Origin: Inhella proteolytica
Lineage (GTDB): Bacteria > Pseudomonadota > Gammaproteobacteria > Burkholderiales > Burkholderiaceae_C
Assembly: GCF_016093275.1 (NCBI RefSeq)
Contig: NZ_JAEDAK010000005.1
Location: 64,001 to 128,000, forward strand
DNA length: 64,000 nucleotides
Reading direction: 5' to 3'
Every line of letters starts with the position of its first letter. Position 1 is the first letter of the stretch. Both the position numbers and the translations under genes were made by a program. Under the pieces are notes generated by a model. It was given only the letters and a program-made list of their open reading frames with translations. It searched no databases and was not told the origin of the DNA. This document shows positions 16,973 through 26,144 of this stretch, one piece after another.

Positions 16973-19021
16973 ATGTCCCTTGCATCTGCTGTCATCCGTC
17001 GCGCCCCTTTCCTGCTCAGCGCCCTGGCGCTGGCCACCGCACTGCCCGCCGCGGCGGCCTCGATCACGGTGGGCGACACCCCGCTGATCCCGCGCGCCGC
17101 CCTGTTCGGCAACCCCGTCAAGGCGGGGGCGCAGCTCAGCCCGAACGGCAAGTGGCTGTCGTGGATGGCGCCTGTCAACGGCGTGATGAACGTCTGGGTG
17201 GCCCCGGCCGCCAAGCCCGATGCGGCCAAGCCCGTCACCGACTCCAAGGACCGCCCGATTCCTGGCCATTTCTGGAGCGGCAACGGTGAGCAGATCCTGT
17301 TCGTGCAGGACAAGGCCGGCGACGAGAACTTCCGCCTCTACGGCGTGGACGTCAGCAGCGGCCAGCAGCGCGACTACACCCCCTTCGAGAAGGTGCGCGT
17401 GCGCATGCTGGGTGGCTCGCGCAAGCGTCTGGACGAGGTGCTGGTCGGCATCAACAACCGCGACCCGCGCTGGCATGACGTGCACCTGCTGAACCTCAAG
17501 ACCGGCGAGCTCAAGCTGGTGATGAAGGCCGACGGCGTGGCCGGCTTCCAGGCCGATGACGACCTGAACCTGCGCCTGGCCGCCAAGCCCAATGCCGCCG
17601 GCGGCATGGACTTCTTCAAGGTGGAAGGCGACGCGCTGGCCGACAAGCCCCTGCTCAGCACCGGCCTGGAAGACAACGCCACCAGCCCGATCGACTTCAC
17701 CGCCGATGGCAAGACCCTGTACTGGATGGACTCGCGCGACGGCGACACCACCGCGGTGTTCGCCGAAGACATGGCCAGTGGCCAGCGCAAGCTGATCGCG
17801 CGCGATGCCCGCGCCGACCTCGGCGACACCCTGCGCCACCCGGTGACGGGCGAGATCCAGGCCTATGCGGTGAACTACCTCACCAATGAATGGAAGTTCA
17901 TCGACAAGAGCCTGAAGACTGACTTCGAATGGCTGCAGAAGCAGCTCGGCAAGGGCGAGGTCTATGTGGCCAGCCGCACGCGCGCCGATGACAAGTGGAT
18001 CGTCGGCATCGACCCCGTCTCCAAGGTGGCCGCCACCTATCTGTACGACCGCAAGGCCAAGAAGCTCAGCGCGCTCTACGTGGCCCGCCCCGAACTGCAG
18101 AACGCCCCGCTGCAGCCCATGCACGCGGTCGAGATCAAGGCGCGCGACGGCCTGACCCTGCCCAGCTACCTGACCCTGCCGGCCGGCGCCGACACCAATG
18201 GCGACGGCAAGGCCGACAAGCCCACCCCGCTGGTGCTGCTGGTGCACGGCGGCCCCTGGGCGCGTGACGACTACGGCTACAACGGCACCCACCAGTGGCT
18301 GGCCAACCGCGGTTACGCGGTGCTGTCGGTGAACTTCCGCGCCTCCACCGGCTTTGGCAAGAAGTTCCTCAACGCCGGCAACAAGCAGTGGGGCCTGAGC
18401 ATGCACGACGACCTGCTGGACGCCGTGGACTGGGCCGTCAAGCAGGGCGTGACGAGCAAGGACAAGGTCGCCATCATGGGCGGCAGCTATGGCGGCTATG
18501 CGGCCTTGGCCGGCGTGGCCTTCACACCCACCACCTTCGCCTGCGCGGTCGACATCGTCGGCCCCTCCAATCTGGAGACCCTGCTGGGCACCATTCCGCC
18601 CTACTGGGAAGCCGGCAAGAAGCAGATGTACAGCCGCATGGGCGACCCGACGACTGACGAGGGCAAGGCCATCCTGCGCGCCGCCTCGCCGCTCTACAAG
18701 GCCGACCAGATCGTGCGCCCGCTGCTGATCGGCCAGGGCGCCAACGACCCGCGCGTCAAGCAGGCCGAGAGCGACCAGATCGTCACGGCCATGAAGGCCA
18801 AGAACATCCCGGTCAGCTACGTGCTCTACCCGGATGAGGGCCACGGCTTCCGCAAGCCCAACAACCGCATCGGCTTCAACGCCATTGCCGAAGCCTTCCT
18901 GGGCAACTGCCTGGGCGGCCGCGTGGAGCCCCTGGGCGAGGCCGTGCGCCAGAGCACCGCGCAGATCGCGCAGGGTGCCGAGCATGTGCCGGGCCTGAAG
19001 GAGGCGGCGGCCAAGCCGTAA
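16973..19021 (+). CDS. Exported S9-family prolyl-oligopeptidase-like peptidase
   Basis: Protein of 682 residues with a signal peptide (residues 1-29). Residues about 40-390 form a beta-propeller that screens substrate size. Residues about 400-650 are the alpha/beta-hydrolase catalytic domain with oxyanion motif [13 protein letters not shown], nucleophile elbow GGSYGGY (Ser505), acid Asp592 (GANDPRV) and base His624 (DEGHGF). Family members are dipeptidyl- or acylaminoacyl-peptidases that trim short peptides in the periplasm. The last about 35 residues are an Ala/Gln-rich tail. It is monocistronic, with a clear terminator 20 bp after the stop and the 11-bp repeats upstream. Confidence 0.92.
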   Translation: MSLASAVIRRAPFLLSALALATALPAAAASITVGDTPLIPRAALFGNPVKAGAQLSPNGKWLSWMAPVNGVMNVWVAPAAKPDAAKPVTDSKDRPIPGHFWSGNGEQILFVQDKAGDENFRLYGVDVSSGQQRDYTPFEKVRVRMLGGSRKRLDEVLVGINNRDPRWHDVHLLNLKTGELKLVMKADGVAGFQADDDLNLRLAAKPNAAGGMDFFKVEGDALADKPLLSTGLEDNATSPIDFTADGKTLYWMDSRDGDTTAVFAEDMASGQRKLIARDARADLGDTLRHPVTGEIQAYAVNYLTNEWKFIDKSLKTDFEWLQKQLGKGEVYVASRTRADDKWIVGIDPVSKVAATYLYDRKAKKLSALYVARPELQNAPLQPMHAVEIKARDGLTLPSYLTLPAGADTNGDGKADKPTPLVLLVHGGPWARDDYGYNGTHQWLANRGYAVLSVNFRASTGFGKKFLNAGNKQWGLSMHDDLLDAVDWAVKQGVTSKDKVAIMGGSYGGYAALAGVAFTPTTFACAVDIVGPSNLETLLGTIPPYWEAGKKQMYSRMGDPTTDEGKAILRAASPLYKADQIVRPLLIGQGANDPRVKQAESDQIVTAMKAKNIPVSYVLYPDEGHGFRKPNNRIGFNAIAEAFLGNCLGGRVEPLGEAVRQSTAQIAQGAEHVPGLKEAAAKP

Positions 19022-19041
19022 GCCGCGCAGCAGCGGAAGCG

Positions 19042-19066
19042 AAGGAGGCCCTGAGGGGCCTCCTTT
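19042..19066 (+). terminator. Rho-independent terminator after the S9 peptidase gene
   Basis: A 10-bp perfect stem AAGGAGGCCC/GGGCCTCCTT (19042-19051 with 19056-19065) with the tetraloop TGAG is followed by a very short T-run. It lies 20 bp after the stop codon. Confidence 0.7.
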
Positions 19067-19148
19067 GCAGGGCGCCGCCGTGGCCCTCTTCCTCAAAAAG
19101 CAGGACCCGCCGGCGCGAAACAATGCGCGCCGCCTTTCGGAGCCTCGC

Positions 19149-19580
19149 ATGTCTACTGCCCCCATTGCCTATGCCGGCTTCTGGCGCCGTCTGGGTGCCG
19201 CCCTCGTCGACACCCTGCTGATCCTGCTGATCACCCAGCCCCTGGTGGTGGCGAGCTATGGCTGGGACTACTACGACTTCGACCATGAGGTCTTCATCGC
19301 CGGGCCGATGGACTTCCTGGTCTGCTGGCTCGCGCCGGCGGTGGCCACGGTGCTGTTCTGGCAACGCTTGCGCGCCACGCCGGGCAAGCTCTGGCTGCGC
19401 TGCCAGGTGGTGGATGCCCGTACCGGCCAGGCCCTCAGCACGCGCCAGGCCTGCATCCGCTATCTGGGCTATTTCCTCTCTACCCTGGCTCTGGGCCTGG
19501 GCTTCCTGTGGATCGCCTGGGACGCGCGCAAGCAGGGCTGGCACGACAAGCTGGCCGGCTCGGTGGTGATCCGACCCTAG
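19149..19580 (+). CDS. RDD-family membrane protein
   Basis: Protein of 143 residues with an RDD domain: the opening YAGFWRRLGAALVDTLLI, two or three membrane helices (about 16-36, 52-70, 104-122), and the conserved ATPGKLWLRCQVVDARTG and GWHDKLAGSVVI signatures. The name-giving Arg and Asp residues are present. Members are implicated in transport or Na+/H+ exchange, but most are uncharacterised. The start at 19149 matches the domain start. Its last 4 bp overlap the convergent hydrolase gene. Confidence 0.88.
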   Translation: MSTAPIAYAGFWRRLGAALVDTLLILLITQPLVVASYGWDYYDFDHEVFIAGPMDFLVCWLAPAVATVLFWQRLRATPGKLWLRCQVVDARTGQALSTRQACIRYLGYFLSTLALGLGFLWIAWDARKQGWHDKLAGSVVIRP

Positions 19581-21028
19581 CGAATGGGCGCCAGCAGGCC
19601 GTCCAGGCTGCGCTGGCGGAAGCGGTAGAGGCCATGGGCGTAGCCCCGGTACTGCGGGCTCTCCAGGCGGCTGATCGACAGCAGCAGGCGCGAGCGGCCG
19701 TCGACTTGCACGGCGGTCTGTTCACCCTGCAGCTGCACGCCGGCCAGGTCGAGCCGGCTGTCGTCGGCACGGATTGCCCACTCGCCGCTCAGCTGGCTGG
19801 CGGTGGCCGTCAGCACCGAGCGCAGGCTGTGCAGGGCCGCCCCCCGGGGGGCCTGGATGCGCACGCGTGCCAGGCTCACCAGGGAATCCTCGACCCGCAG
19901 CTCCTGCGCCTGCAGGTCTTCGAGCTGCACGCCGGTGCAGGCCTGGATCAGCACGCGCCGGTAGGCGCCGCGGTAGACCGTGCCGGTCTGGTGCTGGCAG
20001 TGCAGATCGGGCAGTGAGCCGGCCGCGGGCTCGGCAGGGGCGGCAGCCGGCCAGGGGGCCTCCAGGGCCTGCAGCAGCAGTTGCTGGAAGGCCTGCGGCT
20101 GGTCGGCCATGGGCACATGAGCGGCCTCGGGCAGGGTGTAAAGCCGCGCCTGTGGCAGGGTGGCCAGCAGGGCCTGGCCGGTGCGCAGCGGCGCCACGCG
20201 GTCGCGTTCGCCCCAGATCAGCGTGGTGGGGCGCGGCAGCTGGTGCGCGGCGGCGCTGAAGTCCTCTTCCATCAGCGCCAGCGCGGCGTTCGTGTTGGGC
20301 TGGTCCTGCAGCAGCAGGCGCCAGGCGCCGTCGTGGGCGCTCAGCCAGGCGGTCGGGTCGGCGCCCAGGCCGCTCAGTTCCACCAGGCTGTCGCCAAGGT
20401 CCTTGGCCTGGTGGGCCAAGCGGCGCAGCAGGCGCGGCGCACCGTCCAGCTCGCGCGGCAGCGTGGTCGGGGTCTTCAGGAAGCTGCTGCGCTCCAGGAT
20501 GCCGGCGGCATCCACCAGCACCAGCTGAGTCACCTGCTCCGGGTGGCTGGCCGCGTAGCGCAGCGCCACCGCGCCCCCCATCGAATGGCCGACCACCGGG
20601 CCGGGCGCGAGGCCGAGCTCGGTATGCAGCCAGGCCAGCAGGCGCGCGAAGTTCGTCGGCGAGTAGCGACCCTGCCCAGGCTCGGAGTGGCCGAAGCCCG
20701 GCAGGTCCAGCGCGATGACGCGGTAGCGTGCCGCCAGCGGCTCGATCTGGCCCAGCCAGTCACGCAAGCCGTTCTGGCCCAGGCCATGCACCAGCATCAG
20801 GGGCTGCGCTTGCGGGTCGCCGGCCTCCAGCACCAGGATGCGGCTGCCGAACACCGGCTCGGCCAGGCGGCGAAAGCGCCAGTGCGCGGGGTACTGGCCG
20901 GCGTCGAAGCCCTGGGCCGCGCCGGGCAGGCTGAAGCGCAGCGGCGCCTCCTCGGCCTGCACGCCGAGCGCCAGCAGCAGGGGCAGCAGGCGCAGCAATC
21001 GAAGGAACATGAAGAGGCGTGGTGCCAT
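19577..21028 (-). CDS. Exported alpha/beta hydrolase with an extra C-terminal domain
   Basis: Protein of 483 residues with a signal peptide (to about residue 26). Residues about 75-325 are a classical alpha/beta hydrolase: oxyanion strand MLVHGLGQNGLRDW, elbow GHSMGG, acid in WGERDRVAP and base His in PEAAHVPMADQP. A roughly 130-residue C-terminal domain follows, with a pair of cysteines (DLHCQHQTG ... LIQACTGV) and repeated hydrophobic strands (LQLEDLQAQELRVEDSLVSL-like). It looks like a short right-handed beta-helix or pentapeptide-like solenoid. The combination is unusual and the substrate is unknown. The ATG at 21028 is used, although 21010 is also possible; neither has a good ribosome site. 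Confidence 0.83.
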   Translation of the reverse strand: MAPRLFMFLRLLRLLPLLLALGVQAEEAPLRFSLPGAAQGFDAGQYPAHWRFRRLAEPVFGSRILVLEAGDPQAQPLMLVHGLGQNGLRDWLGQIEPLAARYRVIALDLPGFGHSEPGQGRYSPTNFARLLAWLHTELGLAPGPVVGHSMGGAVALRYAASHPEQVTQLVLVDAAGILERSSFLKTPTTLPRELDGAPRLLRRLAHQAKDLGDSLVELSGLGADPTAWLSAHDGAWRLLLQDQPNTNAALALMEEDFSAAAHQLPRPTTLIWGERDRVAPLRTGQALLATLPQARLYTLPEAAHVPMADQPQAFQQLLLQALEAPWPAAAPAEPAAGSLPDLHCQHQTGTVYRGAYRRVLIQACTGVQLEDLQAQELRVEDSLVSLARVRIQAPRGAALHSLRSVLTATASQLSGEWAIRADDSRLDLAGVQLQGEQTAVQVDGRSRLLLSISRLESPQYRGYAHGLYRFRQRSLDGLLAPIR

Positions 21029-21072
21029 CAAGGGGCGCGGAGTGTAGGCAGCACCGCGGCCAGAATGGCCCG

Positions 21073-21741
21073 ATGCACTGCTGGCACGACGACACCCACG
21101 ACCTGCGCACCCTGACCGCCCTGCGCGCCCTCTACCCCGAGCCCCAGCGCCCCGCCGCCGCGGCCACGCTGGACAAGGAGTGCGACCACATCCACCCGCT
21201 GTACCAGCGCTTCATCGAGGCCGCGCCCTGGTGCGTGCTGGCCACGCGCAATGCCGGCAGCGGTGCGCTGGATCTCTCGCCGCGTGGCGACGGCCGCGCG
21301 AATGGGGGAGCTGAGCGTCTGGTCGAGGTGGTGGACGCGGGCCGCACCCTGCTGCTGCCCGACCGGCGTGGCAACAACCGCATCGACAGCCTGCGCAACC
21401 TCGCCGCCGACTCCGCCATCGGCCTGCTCTTCCTGATCCCCGGCGTGGGCGAGGCCATCCGCGTGCAGGGCCGCGCCCGCATCAGCGCGCAGCCGCAGCT
21501 GTGTGAACGCTTTGCCGCCGGCGACAAGCTGCCGCGCAGCGTGCTGGTGATCGCCGTGCACAAGGTCTTCTTCCAATGCGCCCGTGCCGCGCAGCGCGGC
21601 GGGCTGTGGGACCCGGCTGCGCAGGTGGCGCGCAGCAGCCTGCCCTCCACAGGCAGCCTGATCGCCGCCTTCAGCGCCGGCTTCGACGCCGCGGGCTATG
21701 ACGGCGCGCTACAGGAGCGCCAGCGCCAGACCCTCTACTGA
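21073..21741 (+). CDS. Pyridoxamine 5'-phosphate oxidase-like flavin-binding protein (MSMEG_1061-type)
   Basis: Protein of 222 residues with a split-barrel FMN-binding fold. The segments WCVLATRNAGSGALDLSPRG, LLLPDRRGNNRIDSLRNL and IGLLFLIPGVGEAIRVQG are the signature of the MSMEG_1061 subfamily of PNPOx-like proteins. These probably bind FMN or F420 and reduce small substrates; they are not vitamin B6 biosynthetic enzymes. The start is chosen at the first Met before the conserved helix, and an upstream in-frame extension lacks conservation. It is divergent from the exported hydrolase. Confidence 0.85.
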   Translation: MHCWHDDTHDLRTLTALRALYPEPQRPAAAATLDKECDHIHPLYQRFIEAAPWCVLATRNAGSGALDLSPRGDGRANGGAERLVEVVDAGRTLLLPDRRGNNRIDSLRNLAADSAIGLLFLIPGVGEAIRVQGRARISAQPQLCERFAAGDKLPRSVLVIAVHKVFFQCARAAQRGGLWDPAAQVARSSLPSTGSLIAAFSAGFDAAGYDGALQERQRQTLY

Positions 21742-21805
21742 GGGGCCGAGGCCCGACGCGACGCGCCTACGATGCGCCGCTTCACAGGGCCGGGGAGGAA
21801 GAACC

Positions 21806-22984
21806 GTGCAGACCGTCGTCATCGCCAAGGGCGAGCTGTGGTTGCACCGCGAGGGTGCGGCGCCACGCCAGATCACCAGCGCCTTTGCGCGCGAGGTGCA
21901 GGAGCGCGACGAGCGCAGCCGCCGCAACAGCAGCTGGAAGCATGCGCCGCGCGACAGCGAGCAGCAGAGCGGGGTGATCCCCGCCAACGCGCTCTGGGGC
22001 CGCCAGCAGGGCGCACCGCTGCCGCCGCCGCGCTTCCTCTACGCCTGCTTCGGGCCGGACGCCGACACCCTCTACTACCTGCTGCGCGTCGGCGAGTCCA
22101 CCGGTCTGTTTCGCCTGCACCTGAGCGAAGACCGCGAAGTGCGCCTGTTCCACCGCAATGCGCTGGCCGTGCAGGGCCTGGCCTGGAACCCGGCCGACCG
22201 GCGCCTGATCCTTTCGGTGCGCCTGCACGACGGCACGGCGCAGCTGGAGGTCTACGACGAGGAGGGCACGCTCAAGGGCGCGATCACCGGCGGCGACAGC
22301 ATCGACGCCGCGCCCGCCCTGGTGCCCGGCAGTGCGGCCAGCGTGGTCTACCAGAGCAGCGGCGTGGCCCGCCACCCCGAGCAGGGCCATCTGACCGCGG
22401 TGGCACACGCGACGCTCTGCCAGCTCGACTACCGCAGCGGCGCGCTCTGCATCCTGGTGGATGACGCCCGCTACGACCACATCGCGCCGCGCCAGGCGGC
22501 CGACGGCACGATCTACGCCATCCGCCGCCCGGTTGAGAAGCCCGTGCACGAGCGCGCCGGCCACGCGCTGATGGACATGCTGCTGATGCCGGTGCGCCTG
22601 CTCAAGGCGGTGTTCGGCTACCTGAACTTCTTCAGCATGATTTACGGCAAAGAGCCGCTGCGCAGCGCCGGCGGGCCGCGCAGCCCCGAGCTGGACCAGG
22701 ACCTTGGCAAGCTCTGGCTGCACGGCCGCATGATCGAACTGCGCAAGGTGCGCGACGACCCGCAGTACGCCGGCAATTTGGTGCCGGCCAGCTGGGAACT
22801 GGTGCGTCTGCGCCCCGGCCACGCCACCGAGGTGCTGGCCCGCCATGTGGCCGGCTTTGACCTCGCGCCCGACGGCAGCCTGGTCTTCACCAATGGCTAC
22901 CAGGTCAGCCGCTGGCAGGCCGGGCACAGCACGGTGCTGGCCAAGCACGAGCTGGTGGAAGGGCTGGCCGCCGGCCCGGCTTGA
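21806..22984 (+). CDS. Cytoplasmic beta-propeller (WD40/TolB-like) protein of unknown function
   Basis: Protein of 392 residues starting with GTG at 21806, which has GGGAGGAAG 9 bp upstream. Repeated blade-like segments (LYYLLRVGESTGLFRLHLSED, RRLILSVRLHDGTAQLEVYDEEG, LCQLDYRSGALCILVDDARYDHIAP, SLVFTNGYQVSRWQAGH) indicate a six- or seven-bladed propeller. There is no signal peptide. One hydrophobic segment (LMDMLLMPVRLLKAVFGYLNFF, near residues 253-274) could associate with the membrane. I do not recognise a named family. It ends 53 bp before the NHL gene. Confidence 0.78.
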   Translation: MQTVVIAKGELWLHREGAAPRQITSAFAREVQERDERSRRNSSWKHAPRDSEQQSGVIPANALWGRQQGAPLPPPRFLYACFGPDADTLYYLLRVGESTGLFRLHLSEDREVRLFHRNALAVQGLAWNPADRRLILSVRLHDGTAQLEVYDEEGTLKGAITGGDSIDAAPALVPGSAASVVYQSSGVARHPEQGHLTAVAHATLCQLDYRSGALCILVDDARYDHIAPRQAADGTIYAIRRPVEKPVHERAGHALMDMLLMPVRLLKAVFGYLNFFSMIYGKEPLRSAGGPRSPELDQDLGKLWLHGRMIELRKVRDDPQYAGNLVPASWELVRLRPGHATEVLARHVAGFDLAPDGSLVFTNGYQVSRWQAGHSTVLAKHELVEGLAAGPA

Positions 22985-23037
22985 CCCGACGCGGGCGGCG
23001 GCCCACAGTGGCTGCTCCCCCCTGATCGGGAGCGTGC

Positions 23038-25287
23038 ATGCGCCGCCTGCTCTGTCTTGTCGCCTTGCTGGCCCAGTTCGCCGCGGCGGCCCCAGAACCC
23101 CATTACGCCGGCACCCTGGCCGGCAGCCCCAGCGGGCTGCTCACCGCCGTGGACGGCCCGCGCCTGAGCGCCGTGTTCCGCGCGCCGCGCCAGGCGGTGG
23201 TGGATGCGCAGGGCATGGTCTGGGTGGCCGACACCGGCAACCAGCTGATCCGGCGCATGGCCGCCGATGGCACGGTCAGCACGCTGGCCGGGCAGATGGG
23301 TGTGAGCGGCTTTGCCGACGGCGCGGGTGCCACCGCCCTGTTCAACGAACCCAGCGGCGTGCTGCCGGCGCCGCAGGGCGGGGTGTGGGTGCTGGACAGC
23401 AACAACGGCCGCATCCGCCATGTGGCGGCGGACGGCCGCGTCAGCACCCTGGCCGGCGGCGGTCAGGGCGCGAATGGATCGCGCCATGCCGATGGTCAGG
23501 GCACGGCCGCCGCCTTCAACGAACCGCGCGGTTTTGCCCAGGATGGCGCCGGCAACCTCTACGTGGCCGACTACCAGAACCAGGTGATCCGCAGAATCAC
23601 GCCCAGCGGCCTGGTGACCACCCTTGCCGGCTCTCCCGGCCAGCAGGGCAGCGTGGACGGCACGGGCAGCGCGGCGCGCTTTTCCGACCCGCAGGCGGTC
23701 GCGCTGGACAGCGCCGGCAATCTCTACGTGGCCGACACCGGCCCCACCAAGGCGATCCGCAAGATCACGCCGGCCGGTGTGGTCAGCACCCTGCTCAGCG
23801 CCGGGCCCGGCACGCGCCTGAGCGAACCGCGCGGCCTGGCCCTGCTGGCCGACGGCAGCCTGCTGATTGCCGACGCGCAGGAACAGCAGCTTCTGCAGCG
23901 CAGCCCGGCCGGCACCGTCAGCGTGCTGGTGGGGCAGACCGGCAAGCCGGGCCTGGCCGATGGCAGCGGCACGGCCGCCAGCCTCTACACCCCGATGGGC
24001 CTGGGCGCCGGGCCGGGCGGCACGGTGCTGGTGGCGGACAGCGGCAACCACCTGATCCGCCAGCTGCAGGGTGCCCAGCTCAGCCTCTGGGCCGGCTTGC
24101 CCGGCCACAGCGCGGCGGTGGAGGGCGAACGCAACGCGGTGCGCTTCGAGGACCCCTTCGCCGTGGCCGTGGATGCGGCCGGCCAGGCTTATCTGGCGGA
24201 CGCGGCCGATCACGCCATCCGCCGCGTGGACGAGGCGGGCCGCAGCAGCGTCTGGGCCGGCCGGCCCGGCAGCTATGGCTACACGGAGGGCGCGGCCATC
24301 GCGGCGCGCTTTCGCAAGCCCGCTGGCCTGGCCGCGGCGGCCGACGGCACGCTCTACGTGGCCGACAGCGGCAACCACGCAGTGCGCCGCATCGCGCCCG
24401 ATGGCCAGGTCAGCACCCTGGCGGGAAACGGCGAGCGCGGCAGCCGCGACGGTGCGGGCAGCGCCGCGCAGTTCAACGAACCCATGGGCCTGGCGCTGGC
24501 ACCCGATGGCACGCTCTACGTGGCCGACTTCGGCAACCACCTCGTGCGCCGCGTCACGGCGGCCGGGCTCGTCAGCACCGTGGCGGGCAGTGCCGGCCAG
24601 GGCGGCTTCGTGGATGGCGCCGCCACCACCACGGCGCGCCTGCGCTCGCCCGTGGATGTGGCGGTGGGGACGCAGGGCCAGGTCTATGTGCTGGACCGCA
24701 GCAACCACGCCGTGCGCGTGCTCGATGCCGGCCAGCTCAGCACCCTGGCGGGTAGCGGCAGCGCCGGCTTTGCCGACGGCAGCGGGCGCAGCGCGCGCTT
24801 CCAGTTCCCCACCGGGCTGGCGGCCGCACCCGATGGCGGCCTGTGGGTGGCCGACACTGACAACCAGCGCCTGCGCCATGTCACCCCGCAGGGTGTGGTG
24901 AGCAGCCCCCTGGGCCTGCAGGCCGGCCGCGCCGATGGCGTGGGCAGCGCCGCACGCTTCTTCAACCCCAAGGACGTGGCGGCCGGGGCCGACGGCCGCC
25001 TGCTGATCGTGGACCGCGGCAACCGCAGCCTGCGCTGGGCCCAGGCCCTGGCCACGGGCACGACGGCGATCGAATGCCTGCTCGACTGGGGCGAGCGCAG
25101 CTACCCGACGCTGCTGCAGCCGCCGGCCCTCTCGCAGGACTTGGCGCCCTACCGCTACCGCGCCTATGCCGGCGCGCTGTACGTCGGTGTGTCCGCCGCC
25201 GATCAACAGGTCTACCTGCTGCAGCAGGGCCAGCTGCAGGGGCTCGGTTCGCTCAGCGGCTTTCTGGCGCAGGCGGGCTGCCAGTAG
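23038..25287 (+). CDS. Secreted NHL-repeat protein with C-terminal shared module
   Basis: Protein of 749 residues with a signal peptide (residues 1-19). The body carries at least ten NHL repeats of the form ADGTLYVADSGNHAVRRI followed by an STLAG-[ST] strand, enough for about two six-bladed propellers. The coding DNA repeats too, for example GGCACGCTCTACGTGGCCGA recurs around 24350 and 24510. NHL propellers bind proteins, glycans or small ligands. Residues about 675-749 are the module ECLLDWGERSYPTLL ... YRYRAYAGALYVGVSAADQQVYLL also found in the beta-helix and RCC1 proteins here. Function is unknown; cell-surface binding is a reasonable guess. Confidence 0.86.
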   Translation: MRRLLCLVALLAQFAAAAPEPHYAGTLAGSPSGLLTAVDGPRLSAVFRAPRQAVVDAQGMVWVADTGNQLIRRMAADGTVSTLAGQMGVSGFADGAGATALFNEPSGVLPAPQGGVWVLDSNNGRIRHVAADGRVSTLAGGGQGANGSRHADGQGTAAAFNEPRGFAQDGAGNLYVADYQNQVIRRITPSGLVTTLAGSPGQQGSVDGTGSAARFSDPQAVALDSAGNLYVADTGPTKAIRKITPAGVVSTLLSAGPGTRLSEPRGLALLADGSLLIADAQEQQLLQRSPAGTVSVLVGQTGKPGLADGSGTAASLYTPMGLGAGPGGTVLVADSGNHLIRQLQGAQLSLWAGLPGHSAAVEGERNAVRFEDPFAVAVDAAGQAYLADAADHAIRRVDEAGRSSVWAGRPGSYGYTEGAAIAARFRKPAGLAAAADGTLYVADSGNHAVRRIAPDGQVSTLAGNGERGSRDGAGSAAQFNEPMGLALAPDGTLYVADFGNHLVRRVTAAGLVSTVAGSAGQGGFVDGAATTTARLRSPVDVAVGTQGQVYVLDRSNHAVRVLDAGQLSTLAGSGSAGFADGSGRSARFQFPTGLAAAPDGGLWVADTDNQRLRHVTPQGVVSSPLGLQAGRADGVGSAARFFNPKDVAAGADGRLLIVDRGNRSLRWAQALATGTTAIECLLDWGERSYPTLLQPPALSQDLAPYRYRAYAGALYVGVSAADQQVYLLQQGQLQGLGSLSGFLAQAGCQ

Positions 25288-25325
25288 GGGACCGGCCGCA
25301 AGGCCCCCGTGACCGGGGTGTCGTT

Positions 25326-25343
25326 GCAAGTGCTTGCACTTGC
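25326..25343. promoter_or_regulatory. Perfect 18-bp dyad upstream of the papain-like protease gene
   Basis: GCAAGTGC TT GCACTTGC is an exact inverted repeat located 56 bp before the ATG at 25399 and 39 bp after the NHL stop. No T-run follows, so an operator for a dimeric repressor is more likely than a terminator. Confidence 0.45.
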
Positions 25344-25398
25344 GTCGCCACGGCTTGTCAAGATCGCGCCCTTCGTCACCGCTGCCGAAAGGTCTGCC

Positions 25399-26124
25399 AT
25401 GCCCACCTTGCTGCGCCAGGGTTCCCGCGGGTTTGATGTCGTGGTGCTGCAGGTGCAGCTCAATGCCAAGGGGGCGCAGCCGCGCTTGAAGGTGGACGGC
25501 GACTTCGGCCCGCGCACGCAGGCCGCGGTGCTGGCCTTCCAGCGCCAGAACCGCCTCTCGGCGGACGGCGTGGCCGGGCCCATCACCCAGGCCGCGCTGG
25601 CCCAGGGCTTGAACATTGCCAGCGCCAATCACAACCTCACCCACATTCCGCAGCCTACGCCCAGCACCTGCTGGGCCGCCAGCACGGCCATGCTGACGCG
25701 CAGCACGGTGCCGGCGGTGATCGCCCGCACGCCGCGCGACATGGTGTCGGCCGACGGCGGCTTGAACAACGGCTCCGCCACCGACCTCGGCGCCCCGCTG
25801 GGCGCGCGCTTCGCGGCCGCCCATGGCCTGCGCTGCAACCCGCCGATGAGCTGGAGCGTGGGCGCGCTGGTGAACACGCTCAAGCGCACGCCCCTGATCT
25901 TCAGCATGCTGTGGCGCGCGCAGGACTACGCGGCCGGCCGCGGTTCGCCCGGCCACTGGGTGGCCGTGAGCGCGATGGTGAGCGACAACCAGCCCACCGG
26001 CGAAGGCACGCACCTGCTGGTGCTGGACCCCTGGCCGCCGCACCGCGGCAAGATCAGCTGGGTCGAGTACCAGGCCTGGGTGATGGACGTGCCCACGCGC
26101 ACCTACCGGGTGTTCGAGCGCTGA
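25399..26124 (+). CDS. Peptidoglycan-binding domain fused to a papain-like cysteine protease
   Basis: Protein of 241 residues. Residues 1-70 form a PG_binding_1 domain (LLRQGSRGFDVVVLQVQLNAKG ... KVDGDFGPRTQAAVLAFQ). Residues 80-241 resemble the AvrRpt2-type papain-like protease family, with Cys91 (PSTCWAAS), His186 (GHWVAVSA) and Asp210 (LLVLDPWPP) in the right order. There is no signal peptide, although cell wall is the expected ligand of the first domain. It may therefore be exported by another route or work on fragments in the cytoplasm. The nuclease-like gene follows after 20 bp, so the two are likely co-expressed. Confidence 0.82.
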   Translation: MPTLLRQGSRGFDVVVLQVQLNAKGAQPRLKVDGDFGPRTQAAVLAFQRQNRLSADGVAGPITQAALAQGLNIASANHNLTHIPQPTPSTCWAASTAMLTRSTVPAVIARTPRDMVSADGGLNNGSATDLGAPLGARFAAAHGLRCNPPMSWSVGALVNTLKRTPLIFSMLWRAQDYAAGRGSPGHWVAVSAMVSDNQPTGEGTHLLVLDPWPPHRGKISWVEYQAWVMDVPTRTYRVFER

Positions 26125-26144
26125 GTGGCAGCGATCATGCGCCG

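Noticed and set aside
23200-25050. Regularly spaced DNA repeats that might suggest a CRISPR or satellite array
   Set aside because: Spacing follows the coding frame and the repeats translate into NHL propeller blades.
22897-26043. Minus-strand open frame of over 1000 codons opposite the NHL and protease genes
   Set aside because: Repeated Gly/Ala/Arg/His composition mirrors the NHL repeats on the other strand; no signal, domain or ribosome site.
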